In this document: positions 49,666-61,584 of the stretch, one piece after another | How positions within the stretch are numbered: position 1 is the first letter of the stretch | Layout: every line of letters begins with the position of its first letter | NCBI GenBank assembly: GCA_025738555.1 | Contig: JAOVFP010000017.1 | Location: forward strand, 1,798,001 to 1,862,000 | Reading direction: 5' to 3' | Length of the DNA: 64,000 bases | DNA from: Cyathus striatus | Taxonomy: Eukaryota; Basidiomycota; Agaricomycetes; Agaricales; Nidulariaceae | The notes under the pieces: generated by a model | Seen by the model: only the letters and a program-made list of their open reading frames with translations | Database searches by the model: none | Told to the model about the DNA's origin: nothing | Made by a program: the position numbers and the translations under genes

Positions 49666-52037
49666 CCAGGAAAAAATTTCGATTTTAACTGTATTAATAT
49701 AATGTATACTAGCCTCTCCTTAGTCATAATTTAAAAATATGTCGGAAGCATATTAAAATGAAAGTTTATGCATTAAACGGTTGTATGGCGAGAGTTCAAA
49801 CACTGCTCAATTGACAATACTAAAGTAAAGATATCGTATACAGGAAATGAAGTAATGAGACTATGGAAGAGAGAGACCGTGAGATTTCTCACGAGCACCG
49901 AATGCTTCATGCCCTTCTGATCCTTCTCGAAAGGAGATGAGAATGTCGAAAAGAAGTTGATTATGACGATGGCGCCGCGCAGGAGTTGGGAAGAGGCTTA
50001 AGGAAAGAACAGCTTGACAAAGTAGTGGGTTAGCTAAATGAGCGGGTTTCGATGCTGTGGGGTACCTCACCTCCTGTGTTCTCCTGCTTCAGCACTCAAA
50101 GGTGCACCCCCCCATGTCGCGCACGTCTCCTTACGACACCGATATCTCCACCCGTTAGAATGCTCCGCATGACTATTACACCGCTCGTGACTCCGCCGGG
50201 ATCGTACGCCCACGCAAGACTCCGAACGGCGAGTGCACGGAGGCAACGGATTTAATGATGGTACACACCGCTGATTTGTGTCACGGAGCGGAAGACCCCT
50301 GGATCGATTGAAGGCGAGGTTGTTTGCCAGGCTTAGATGGCGGGAAGGGGGTGGTAGTTCTTTCAAGTGTGGGTTAAGCGATTTGGTGTGTTGCTGTTGC
50401 TGTTCCCATTTGGAGTGAGAGGGATAGGGAAGAATGAGGGGTCTAGATTTAACACCAGGAGAAGCTCGAGGAATTCAAGTGGGAGTTCCAGCCACAGTAC
50501 CTGTAATCAACGGTATAAGTGACATTGCAACATAGACAGAAAACAACGAACATGACAATAGCTGAGTTACTGCCAGTGCTCGTCCCTACTAATGCACAGT
50601 ACCTGCGGTCTCTTCTCCTCCTTGGCAGTGGCCTTTTCCTAAGCGACTTCTTTTTCTCTGTGTCTGAGTCGAAGTCTAGTTCAGGGATGAGAAAGTCATT
50701 TATTGTCAACAAGAGTGGGGCTGGGAGAGGCATGTATGGAGGGCGAGCGGGGGTTGTTTGCCAATGTATCGATTCAGCATGCTGGCATTGGCATGGAGGC
50801 TAATGCCAAATATTGCCAATGAACGCGTACACAAATCAATTCATCACACGTGCACCTTTGTTGAGATCCCAAATTCATTGCACGTGATTAGACAGTTGAC
50901 AGTGCAAGTGCCGACTTGTGCTTGAATCTCGTTCTGCTAACTCTTCAGCCATCTTGTTTCATACCTTGAGCTTATCCTCCAATTTATGTGTGTTATGTGA
51001 GTGTCGAGTCTCTTACTGGTTTCCTGGAAGATGGCATTAATTTACTGTTCAATGCAGGTTACATGCACCAGTCGCTGTGTCCAAATATTCATGCACATCG
51101 AGTGAACTCATTTCTCGTTAACGCTGAGGAATTTCCGCTGGTACATTGCTGGAGATGCTTAGGTGAAGGGGCCTGGTACAGTTTATGATTCACGATTCGT
51201 GAGTACCTCCTTTTCTCTGTTTGAGATTCATGTTATATTCATTCTCATATGCACTTAATACCTATTCAGGCATCAAATCGTTCGTGCATGAGTACATCTT
51301 GCACGGCTGCGAAGACCTTGCAACTGTTACGTACAACACGTCTACAGCACTCTCCAACTTTGCTGACCCTAGTGGCATCATTGTCAAGTCCCAACTGCGA
51401 AGGCCGGGGTGCGTCAAATTCGACCGCATTTGGATGGTGTCTGCTTCAAAGCGCATCAGCAAGCGTGCCTTTGGTATGTCGATGTCTCTGATAATATGCT
51501 TGAAACTAACAATAACCCATGGTTAGATTGGCATCTATTTTATGCTTGATGCATGCTTGGTTAGGAAGAGGAGGTTTCCATCACGCAATGCGAAGAACTT
51601 GGTGGCTTGCCGGTGTGGTAAGGGTAATTCGGAATCCTCGCCATTGCATACCACGTGAAGTCTTGTTCCTACTCGAGTCCTTGCCACGTAAGTATTATTA
51701 GTAACAGGGCTGACTCAGAGTCTCATCAGCATTGTCCTCGTCCGACCGTCGTCCGGTTGACCAATATTGCGGCCAAATTACGGCCTCCTTCACATCACTG
51801 CGTGGTAGAGTCACTTCTCCCTCGTCACGTAGATGATTTATCTCCCTGTTGTAGAAATGATGCCCCTGTACATAAACACGTTGATATATTCTCTTACATG
51901 TGTTGCTTGAACTCTACTGTCTAGATTATGTAGTATAAAATTGTACCGAAAGTTACAATGATACCTTTCTTCTGTATATTCCTAATGAAATCTATATTCT
52001 GCAAATAACTGCGTCAGTCTCAAAAAATTGTGTTGCT

Positions 52038-52170
52038 CTTCAAATGTTTGTGCTACAGAAAGTGTTTGCGCTGGGACTAAAAATGTTTGCGCTCGGTTGA
52101 AATGTTTGCGCTGGGACAATAAGTGTGTGTGCGCCGAACAACGTCCGAAATGTTTGCGCTCGCATCAAAA
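52038..52170 (+). repeat. Subterminal tandem repeats, right
   Basis: Plus-strand copies of AAATGTTTGCGCTGGGAC inside the right end of the large element, inverted relative to those at 49509-49665. Confidence 0.8.
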
Positions 52171-52218
52171 GTGTTTGCACGCGTTATTAAAAGTGCACTT
52201 TGACCGTCATAGGGTGTT

Positions 52219-52600
52219 CTTTTCATTGCGCGACATTCAGGCTACAGAAATTTCGAAGTACTATGTCTATTTTCAGTATTATCACCGGGATATTATCTTA
52301 AGCTGACTTAAATAGCGTAGGCAGGTGAGAACATCAGTTAAAGTAATAAATGCATTCAAGGCAGGAAGGGTAGCAAAGATATATCGAGTTAATGTACAGC
52401 GTACAACAACAGTTTTATCAGAGAATATAGATGGCTTAAAGATTTAAGAATCAGATTGCAACTTTCGAAGAAAAGAACGATAAATCATAAGTCACTTCAA
52501 CGAAATAAATAAAAAAGGAGCGAGGGCTAGTCTGAATCTGATAAAGATCCGACAATTTAAATGAAGGTAAGTATTCAGATCTAATGAAGACCTGAATCAA
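52219..52600. other. Intergenic spacer
   Basis: Lies between the right target duplication and the last RlpA-like gene; no feature recognised. Confidence 0.4.
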
Positions 52601-53167
52601 TTAGAGCAAGTTCCAACTAGCTCCATGGAGACGACCAACAGACAAGTCAGCGAGTTGAGTGAAAGCGGAGGGAGTCAAGTCGACATCGCCATAGGCGCAA
52701 CCGACACAACGGTCAGTGACCTTAACGTTGACAACTCGTCCTTGATCTGAGAAGACGTCAGTTGAGGGCAGTGGTAGGAGTGAAGTAGTAACATACAGTT
52801 GACTCGAATGGTCCTACCGCAGAGGGGGTTGGCGTTGGGGTTTCCGCCGGCATATCCTCTGCAGGGAACTTTAGCTTTAGTGGGAAATGGCTCTAAGACG
52901 GAAAGACATACGGGAATGTATCAAAGTACGAAGCAGATACGGCGGCAATGAAGTCGGTATTGGTGTTATAGACACCACAAGCACCGAGACCAGCTAGCAG
53001 TTACAATGAGATGGTGCATTCTCACAACAGCAAAGATAACACTCACGATAGAAGTAAGTCACATCGCCGGAGATAGACCTCTTTTCGACGGGGGAGGCCT
53101 TAGCAATTCCTGCAAAAGTCATGACAAGAATGGACAGCTTAAAGAACAATTGAACGAAGGAGAACAT
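52601..53167 (-). CDS. Secreted RlpA/expansin-like double-psi beta-barrel protein (copy 4)
   Basis: Exons 53167-53047, 52993-52912, 52858-52797 and 52746-52601 give 136 residues. Signal peptide 1-24, SPVEKR site at 25-30, then GDVTYFY, GLGACG, GYAGGNPNANPLCGR, VTDRCVGCAYGDVDLT and VGRLHGASWNLL. All donors are ordinary (GTGAGT, GTATGT, GTATGT), unlike copies 1 and 2, which use GTTCGT after exon 3. About 24 kb from copy 3 and on the same strand. Confidence 0.87.
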
Positions 53168-56100
53168 CTTCAGTGAAGAGTTAGTTGGATTTAAGGATAG
53201 GAAGGTGCTAAGACGAGATCTCTGAGTGGAGGACCTGGTAAAAAGAACGTCGCACCTTCCGCAGCTTTTATACGAGTTCATGCGTTAGAGACAATGGGTC
53301 ATCGAGCGTACTAGAGCGGACGATTTTCGTTCAACGCACGATAGCTGCATAGTGTGGTAGATTTCAGTGACCATAGTTTCGAAGCTAGACTCGTTAAGTT
53401 AACAATCATATTCTGATGTTTACTGGGTGCAATTACAAGAGGATATCTTGTGGATTTCGGTCCACATCCTATAACGGTACATGGTTTTTTGACGATACCT
53501 TGTGGTCTACAATGCTTGAACGTTAAAAATCATAAACTCCATGGGACACTAGGTTTCCGAAGAATTCATGTGACTCTAACAGGTTACGCGACGCGTACGA
53601 CACGATTTCTAAGGTAAGAAATCTTGAGCAAATCATCCAATCTTGAGGAACGCCTGTACAAGCTGGTGAAGAGAGAGGTGTAGAGTGTGCATGCTCACAG
53701 CGCGTTTCACGGTGAAGAGTGAAATCAAAACTGCACCTAACCTGGGGTAGTTTGCATGTCGACGGCCACATGCTTTTACGTCCTAACTACGTTCTAAGAG
53801 CCAGCAACATTTCTACATGAGTTTCTGCCTCAGCTCAAGGCGAGAACTAACCAATTGAGTTAACGTCGGCTCTAAAATCATCAGAAATGCATACCAGATA
53901 ATACCTTCTTCCACTAATGTATTCAGCGTGCGACGGAAAACAATGATAATAATCTATTATCGGATCCGTTCCTGGGGAAGTTCCAGTAAACGTTCGTCAA
54001 TGTCCAGATCTATTGAGTAAAATGTATGTAGCATGGCAATGGGGTGGATACGTCCAAAGCACGTTCTATGATCAAAATGTTCAGTAGAAGTAAAGTAAGT
54101 AGTAATGAAGCCGACGGACAATGAAAACTCACCTAGAACTATGGAATTGATGAGTATTATTACGCGTCAGCGTAAGGTGCCTACTGCCAACAAATCTAGT
54201 GTCTCTTATGCTCCCCAATTCACTGTTCGACCAACCAAGTACATGCGCTACCTCGAAGCGAAAGCAAAAACTTCAAAGTGACAGAGATTACCTTCGGTGT
54301 TCTCGGATTGCCCACATAGGCTACACATGAGCGCTTAAGCTTTCATCCGCCGCTCCTTGTCGTACACCTAGTTTCCAGGAAGATGAGAAGCGAAACTGAA
54401 CTTCAATGAACAGAGGGAGCCTAAGGCCGCATGCAACCCAACGGCACGAAGCTGAGACAAAATAGATAAACGAAGTACTAGTCTCTGCAGTGCCAGTGCG
54501 CTCAGGTTATTAGAAGTTGTAATTGAACGAGTGTGGCCTGATATTGATTTGATGCCTATTGATGCTAGACAAGTCGACGTTCTCATACCAGGAAATCAGG
54601 TAATATGTTCAGGTGTTGAGTTGTGTGCATTACTTTCCCATATGCCACTGCCAGAAGTAGATGAGAGGTTTCACTTCTAGAAATTGTGGATCATTAAGTG
54701 AGTACGCATATGCACGATAGCGCATAGGGCATACCTTCTGTTCGTGGTGTGAAATAACGTCCCCATATATGAAAGGCTTGGTACAGAAGCTGGTATGGGA
54801 TTGAGTGATGCAGAAACGATCCGCTGGTTTCATACGAAACGTTGCACGAGGCCCGAGGGGTCCTGCCTCTAACGCTCTCCTTTCGTTCCTTCACGAGCGA
54901 TTGGTTTGGCAGAAAACAGCAAGCATATTGCGCCTAGACTTAGTACAAGTGTTCCATACAGCAATTGAGGCTATCGCGACCGCCTGGATGACGATCACAG
55001 CTATGTCGCCAAGGTGCCGGAGGCAAAGTTTTCCGTTGGCAAATCCCTCCTACTTCATCCTCCCGCCAGCCCCTTTCTAACTATGTTTCATTCATGTCTC
55101 CGGTGTAACACCCTAGTTCCACTTCAGCCGTACTCGCTTTATCCCGAGCTAGGAAACCACAATGAAGAAATGCAACGGAAGTTTCAGTACATTCCGCCGG
55201 TATGTGACAATGGGTTCTGGTCTGGGAGTTTGAACAGTGTGAAAATGCTATTGGATATGGTGAATATCTACAAGCTGGACATAAAGATGGACCCACGCGG
55301 GACGTATCAGTCGCTTCCTGTTACCACATCCATTCTACCGTCACATCATCTCCACCGATCCCAGTTACTAGACGTTTACACCGCACCATGGACGACTGAA
55401 AAGAGAGATCTTCCGGTCTGACATGATGTTGGTAGCATCGGCTCGTTTTGCAGTTGTTAAGTCACGTTGGTTGGATGAAGAGACGACAAATGTTCAAGCG
55501 GCGGCTGTTTACATTGCGACTCTAGTATTAATTAGAAAACAGTGAAGTGATTTTGAAGTCATAGTTGGTACAACGCGAAGTTGAGTGGTTGACCGTTGTA
55601 CTCTGGTGGGCAGCGTAATGAAGGATGTCGATGAGAACCCGATGCCGCCGGGGGTCGGGTCGATTCAACCTGGTACGCTAAGCAGGTGGAGATCGAACAT
55701 AAATCGGCGCTTGATCTGCCTCTCTCGTCGGTCGACGGTTCGACCCTCGCTGGACTTACTATCGGTTCCTGAGTAATGCAAAACATTTTTATTTCTACGA
55801 TATCTTCGCATTCACGCACCCGTTTCACATGTAGAATACACCGTTTAAATACTGCGCTTCTAAGCTTTTAGGATCTGTAATTTATATGCAAAATGGTCTA
55901 CATGACGTATAGCCAGGCGACCATAAAAGAAGGGACCCAATTCACGCACATGTGCAAAATTCGTCACACCGGGTCACATTCAGTTTCAGACACAGCGTTC
56001 GGCACCCTTCAGATTTGGCTGCCAGCGGTTCCCTGAGGATGCCTGTTTGGGGCCGCTGGGAAGTCGGGGTTCGGATCTGAAGACCCTGAATTTCTCTCCT

Positions 56101-56664
56101 TTGTCACGCTTTACTGTATTTTCCATATTATAACTGCAATAGTAAAGATGTTGTTCTGGTGTTTTATGGGCTGTTTTCTATTGCCAAATACATAACTCCT
56201 CCAACTTTTGGGCCTGAAACAATGCCTCTCTGCCGCCCTTTTCAGAAAAAGGTGCTAAAAATCGCTTTTTTCTCATCTAAGTTACATATATCAGTAACTT
56301 CTTCATGTTTTCGTTTTGAAATAAATTGAGATTCGTAAATAGAATACATGAGTGTATAATTGTACAAATTTACACAGTTATCGGACGAGCGGATGTGCTA
56401 AAAAACGATGTTTTGCACAAGTAGGTGAATTTGTGTAGATTTGCATTACTAGGGAACCGATAGTACCGCGTGTATGCATATAAGTAACGTGCACACCGCA
56501 ACACACGAATCGTATTAATTTACGCATTGGTAAAGGCAGCAAATGTACTATTGAATTTGCTAAATACAACAGACTTAGACTGCTCGCTGAGGCATAATGT
56601 TAAATATGTTCGAATCTGTAGTATGCTGGTAGTTAAAAACGAGATACACACTCGGGTTGGATAT
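53168..56664. other. Intergenic, no supported gene
   Basis: The longest gene-poor stretch. ORFs at 54805-55080 and 55014-55421 (contains VCDNGFWSGSLNSVKMLLDM) overlap in different frames and were not recognised. Near 55735 a GGTTCGACCCT sequence resembles an internal polymerase III B box, but no tRNA cloverleaf could be folded. Confidence 0.3.
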
Positions 56665-56811
56665 TTAAGCTGAATCCGGGGCAGTCTTGCCGCGGAAGTG
56701 CACAAAGACATTAGATTCATCCGAATCCTGAGGTGCCCCAATGACTTTATCAATGGTAAAGAAAGAGACGCAGAGGGCGATAGCAAGAAAACGAATCGAT
56801 TTGAACTGCAT
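56665..56811 (-). CDS. Tiny secreted peptide, 48 residues
   Basis: A single uninterrupted reading frame from ATG at 56811 to TAA. Residues 1-26 (MQFKSIRFLAIALCVSFFTI...) form a good signal peptide with a likely cut after VIGA; the mature peptide is only about 22 residues, acidic at first (PQDSDESN) and ending KTAPDSA. No cysteines and no CAAX end, so it is neither a Cys-rich effector nor a mating pheromone. Similarity to known peptides is not claimed. Moderate confidence because the frame is short. Confidence 0.45.
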   Translation of the reverse strand: MQFKSIRFLAIALCVSFFTIDKVIGAPQDSDESNVFVHFRGKTAPDSA

Positions 56812-57640
56812 GGAGGACTAATACCATGTCGGGGGTGAAAAAGATATTGAGATAATTATTTAGTCCATCGGTACTCGGCTCTGCGAGATCCGATTATACT
56901 ATTGTTTCTTAATATCATTCAACTGGTTGTATTTTTGGATCCGCAGTCTGTCAGTCATATGAAAATTGTCATATGCATGTAGGGATTAGTTGATTGATTA
57001 AGATCTTCATTCCTGCTTCAACAGATACAGACCCGGTGATATCTCTGCTTTTAGATTCTCCTACATATATTATGCAGTATTAGAGTAGCGCTGAGTTTGT
57101 GATAAGCTCGCTCGCAGTTGGCTAGCTTGCCCTTTACGATAAGATAGATATTGTATAAGTCAACTTTCATACGTAAAAATATAACAAATAGCATCGCCGA
57201 CGAAGCGGTCACCTACGTCCTTCAGAACTGACAGTTTGTAATGCCACTGACATGACTGCAAGTCAGTGGCAGATGTTTTGAAATTGATTTTATTGTACTT
57301 ACTGGTGTCATGTTGAAAAACCGGGACGGACTCGGGGAATCAAACGTGACCTTTTACGTACTACGTCTTACTTCCACGGGTCAAGGGCTTTGCGCAATAT
57401 TTAGCGCCAATCCACAGCTTTGATACAGCACTTCATTTCAAACCCCGTCTACTGGTTAATAGAGATCTCTCTTTAAATACAATGCCCGCCATTCACGCTC
57501 GCTTTATAAATTGGTAGGGCATGGGAACAAAAATAGACGCTGGCTACAGCGTATAAGTGGCCGTGAGTGTGGAGATGCTCGAATGATCAATCCATCAACA
57601 TTTCAACTCCCATAACCAATCGCCAGCATATCTCCCCCAT
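56812..57640. other. Intergenic spacer
   Basis: No feature recognised apart from the presumed promoter of the following F-box gene. Confidence 0.35.
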
Positions 57641-59424
57641 ATGCATCTATATCAAGTTCCAACGTCTATCCTTTCATTCCCAGTGGAAATTTTGGACGAC
57701 ATAACCAAGCAAGTAAGTTATTTCATGTTAAGTTGCACATGCTTCGTGTACGAGACCATGCGCTATTAGATATCGTCACTTCCGACGTTACGCCTTGTGT
57801 GCAAAAGGTTCAATGATATCGTTGCACCTCAAATGTTCTCTTCAGCATCTATCTGTCTTAAAGACGAGGCGCTCGATAATTTTTTGGAGCTTCTTGAATC
57901 TCTCGCAGTTGGAAATCACCCTGCCGTCCTTCATGCGAAGTCACTCACAATTCGAGATGTGGTCCCCTCACGGGAACCCAAACCAAGATATGGACAGCGG
58001 CCAAATAAAAAAGAAGAAGAGGAAGACAGACTTCAGCATAAGTCACAGGCATTGGATCCTTATTACTCCAACTCGGATTTGATCAAGGACAGGCTTTCAC
58101 GAGCAATAAGTAGACTCCAGCAGGTGACTACCGTAACGTAAGTTCCTGCTTTTCCAATCAAGCTGCCCAGTGCAGTGCCCTTTTACGAGAAAAAAATTAA
58201 TAACAATTTATAGCTGGTATATTGACTACCGAAAGTCTGATGAATGGAGCAGAAATTGCGTGATATCTGGGATCGCTCAAATGCCTTCACTAACGTCCTT
58301 CATATTGGAAGTGGATCTGGATAAGAAAACATCCGTTCAACTTCACTCTCTACCACCCTTAAAAGTCTTCGAAATACACACTATGGGTTCGAATACGTCC
58401 ATTTCCTGGATTCAAGGGGTGAAACAGATACTTTCCAATTCCTCAGATCAGCTTATCAGGTTAGCGATCAAAAGCAAAAATCAGAAGGACCTAGATACAC
58501 CTTACCTTTGCTCATTACTTCAAGATGCATCCTCTATGCATTTAACTCATTTAGATTTGGAGGGCTTTGCTGTACAGCTGAGCAATGCTGTAATTCCCCA
58601 CCTTCGGTCATTACAATCATTGCACTTAAAGAAAATCTACAAGCATGCAGGTCGTTTTCCTTTGCAGACAAACCCCAATTCTTCCACAGGGGATATATGG
58701 GCAATATTGAAGCACGAAAAGATTTATATTCAAGAGATTAATCTTGATGAACCTACAGAATGTCTTGTGGAGTATTTGAGATCTTATGCTGGCTTAAAGT
58801 CACTTACAATCAAATATGCTATTGGTACTGATGAAGCGCAGTCAGACAATATCGCATTGGACTTCTACCGACGTGCTTTGTATAATCATGCAAAATCACT
58901 TGAAACACTCGAAATATCACCCTATTACGAGGGAGAATGGTGCTTCGGAGAACATGCCAATCAGATATTATCAAAGCTTATTAATCTAAAACAGTTGGCT
59001 GTCGTTGTTGTAGGAGTTTCAACCCAAACTGTACCAATGCTTGGCAACTATTCCGGGGATCCTAATATTATAACCGAGTGCACTTACGACCCGTTACATC
59101 CAGTGGTAAGTCTATCCATATACTCGTTGAAGAATATTACAGCCCACCTTCGTTTAGTGCATGTTAATGCAGACTGCATCGCTACTTCCAAAGCTTGATA
59201 TTCTGTCAATCTATGGTGCTAGTATAGCTAGTAACCGTCATGTCTGGTGCGGCAATGGAATAGTAAGTCATGCAATAGCTATGACCAAACAAATCGACAC
59301 GCATGTCACAATGATTGGACCACTGGATCCATTAAAATATGGATTTAAGGTACGAAGTTCTGGAAGATATTATGAACTTCAGCAGTGTAAAGAAAGTGGA
59401 GAATTTTGGTATCGCATAGCTTGA
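57641..59424 (+). CDS. F-box/LRR-type protein (copy D, intact)
   Basis: Exons 57641-57712, 57770-58137, 58214-59105 and 59158-59424 give 532 residues. F-box: LSFPVEILDDITKQ plus LRLVCKRFNDIVAPQMF. Leu-rich middle (SLHLKKIY, SLTIKYAIG), the YEGEWCFGEH motif, and tail MIGPLDPLKYGF with LQQCKESGEFWYR. Splice sites and phases equal those of copy B. Convergent with copy E, whose stop lies only 160 bases away on the other strand. Confidence 0.85.
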
Positions 59425-59586
59425 CAGGATTATGAACAATTTATTTTTTACATGTGGAATACATGTCAAGTGGAATAGGATATGTGGATACTCACACTGC
59501 ACTAAGAATTAGACGAAGAGAACAAACATTAGAGATCTATCACTTTTAGCAAGTACTTAATCCGCACTTCGTCACAACCACCTATA

Positions 59587-60525
59587 TCAGAGCTCTCCAT
59601 CTTCTTCGAGTCGTTGAAGTGTGTAATACTTATGTTTATGTTTGATGGTGAATTTATATTTCGAAGGATCCAAAGGTCCATAAGACGTGACATGCCTGTC
59701 GATCTGTGCACTCGTGTCGGTTGCATGTACCATCATATTCAAATCGGATCGACCCAGACACTGGTTAGAGGCTAAATATGCTGCATGGATTGGTAAAAGT
59801 TCGAGTCTTGGAAGTAATGAGTAATGTTGCCGTTTGCATGAGTTGGCACTAAATTCGTTTGAAAAGTGACAAAATGTTTGGGAAAATAAAAGACTTACTA
59901 TAGGATGTGACGAATTATATGAGCTTGGATTTACGCTACTATATCCAAACGCGTAGGGTACTCTGTCGGGAGGCTTATATCCATACAACGGCATCGTTTG
60001 GCTCGAATCTGCAACGATGGTAATGGAAAGTTGTCGTAAATTGCGTAGTTCCGTTAGGCTGCCAACGACATGCTCCCCATAGCACCAGCTATCCTCGTAC
60101 CGGGGATAACTTCAAGAACTTCTAATGATTTTGCGTGATTTTGGAGTGCATTCATACAAATGTCGGTCGAACGTTTCTCAGATTCTAGTGCCGTCGTACA
60201 ACCCGCACAAGTAATACGAAGTGTTTTGAGGCCAGTATAACTTCTCAGATACTGTAAGAAGCTCTCGTTGGGCTCGTCAAGAGCAATCTCTTGAAGGTAA
60301 ATCTTTTCCTGCTGGAACAACTTCCACGCCGTAGCCACCGCAGAGAGATCACGATGATAAGCTTGCTGACCTATATCAGAGCCGTATGCGTCTCGGGTCT
60401 CAAAGTCCATAACAAGGTCCTATAAGCAGAACGATTCAAGTGATTGTAGGTATGGCATTAAATCGCGAGGATGCTGCATATAAAATCCTTCCAACTTAAG
60501 CCGCTGTATATACAAGGGTGTAAGC
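59587..60525 (-). pseudogene. F-box/LRR pseudogene (copy E, 5'-truncated)
   Basis: Covers only the second half of the gene. Homology with copy F starts near 60525 in the LRR region; F-box and first repeats are missing. Lesions: a changed, out-of-frame stretch near 60420-60430; one C lost near 60110 (ATCCCCGG versus ACACCCCGG in copy F), which shifts the frame; a 7-base duplication (ATTACTCATTACT) near 59823; and TGG changed to TGA just before the end (59585-59590). It keeps the TGG of the WCYGEH motif that copy F has lost. Confidence 0.8.
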
Positions 60526-60529
60526 CTGG

Positions 60530-61584
60530 CCTCACTTCGTACACTACATTTACCCATCCTCATCACCTACGTGCGCCCTCTCGCACCTCGATCACTTCCG
60601 CATATTATTCCTACTCTATTTTCTACTATATAATACTCTCCCGGGAGCTTTTCTGAGATTTTTCGCAGAATAAATGTAATTATAATTGGATATATATACT
60701 CTATACATTTATAATTTAACTTCTTGACATTTTTTTGTGTGGAAATAAACCGGGAACCTCACGAAATCAAGTATTCTTTGCGACCACAGAAGATAAACAA
60801 GAGCCGCTGATTATATAATGTTCCTTACTTAATCCAGCCGTGTGTAGAACCAGGTATTGGCTGCTTCAGCTATTGCCAGTATTAATGGAACAAACCAGTC
60901 AGTGGAGTCCAACCAATGAGAAATTATTGACAACTTCGTGGTTACAGAGAGAGGATAACAATATCAGGGTGGGGTGTGTGGAGACGTGTGTCTCTTTGCT
61001 CTGGTGGGTATTCCAGGCGGTGAACATGAGCTCTTTCAGGTCTAAGCTAGATAATTTTTGCAGATAGTCACAATATACAGCTGCAGCTTGAAACGGATAA
61101 ACAGCTGGGTTTATGAGTCCTTGCACGGAGATGAGAGTTTTCTTGTCAAACTCAGGGTCTTGTGTCTGTTGATGTCAGAGCTATTTGAGAGGTGTATGTG
61201 TCGCCGGAGTTGGATATACATTGGGACAGTGCACGAAGAGGTAAAGAGGTACATGTTGAAGAAAAATTGAGTAGAGGACACGAGCAGAACACATACAAAC
61301 GCGTCAGGTTCGTCACAGAATGATGTGTTTTATTTAAACATGAAGTTGTAGTGGTTCAACTGCAGTGTTTTTGTTGCGTGGGTGCAAGTATTCATAGTAT
61401 TCATTAACAGCGATACGTTCTTCAGGTTGTTCGCTGAGTCCACCACCATCGATTCATACCAAAATCTACAAAGAATGAAACAACTTCATTTCGAAATATG
61501 CGAATGATAACTAAAAGAGTCAATCTACAACTTAAAGATGGTAATTAATCTGCTGCATATGTGAAAGCAAATACTCCTTCGAAA
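60530..61584. other. Intergenic, AT-rich in part
   Basis: AT-rich around 60650-60740. No gene recognised. Confidence 0.35.

Larger units (their letters stand above)
48851..52210. mobile_element. Inverted-repeat DNA transposon (about 3.4 kb) with nested insertion
   Basis: The left end reads ATGGCGGTCAAAATGCACTT and the right end, read on the other strand, ATGACGGTCAAAGTGCACTT. The match goes on for more than 100 bases once the nested 617-bp element is removed (CAAACACTTTTGATGCGA, CGTTGTTCGGCGCAC). Inside each terminus lie four or five copies of a subterminal unit built on AGCGCAAACATTT, some followed by TGGTCCC. Flanks are GGGGTGTT (48843-48850) and AGGGTGTT (52211-52218), a near-perfect 8-bp target duplication. 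The interior has several short ORFs on both strands (for example 51221-51526, YILHGCEDLATVTYNTSTAL) that look like decayed coding sequence; I could not identify a transposase. Confidence 0.75.

Noticed and set aside
49861..51701. Internal ORFs of the large transposon as a captured host gene.
   Set aside because: Fragments on both strands could not be joined, and no motif was recognised; not enough to call capture.
55730..55760. Possible tRNA or SINE because of a GGTTCGACCCT box.
   Set aside because: No A box at the right distance and no acceptor stem or cloverleaf could be drawn on either strand.
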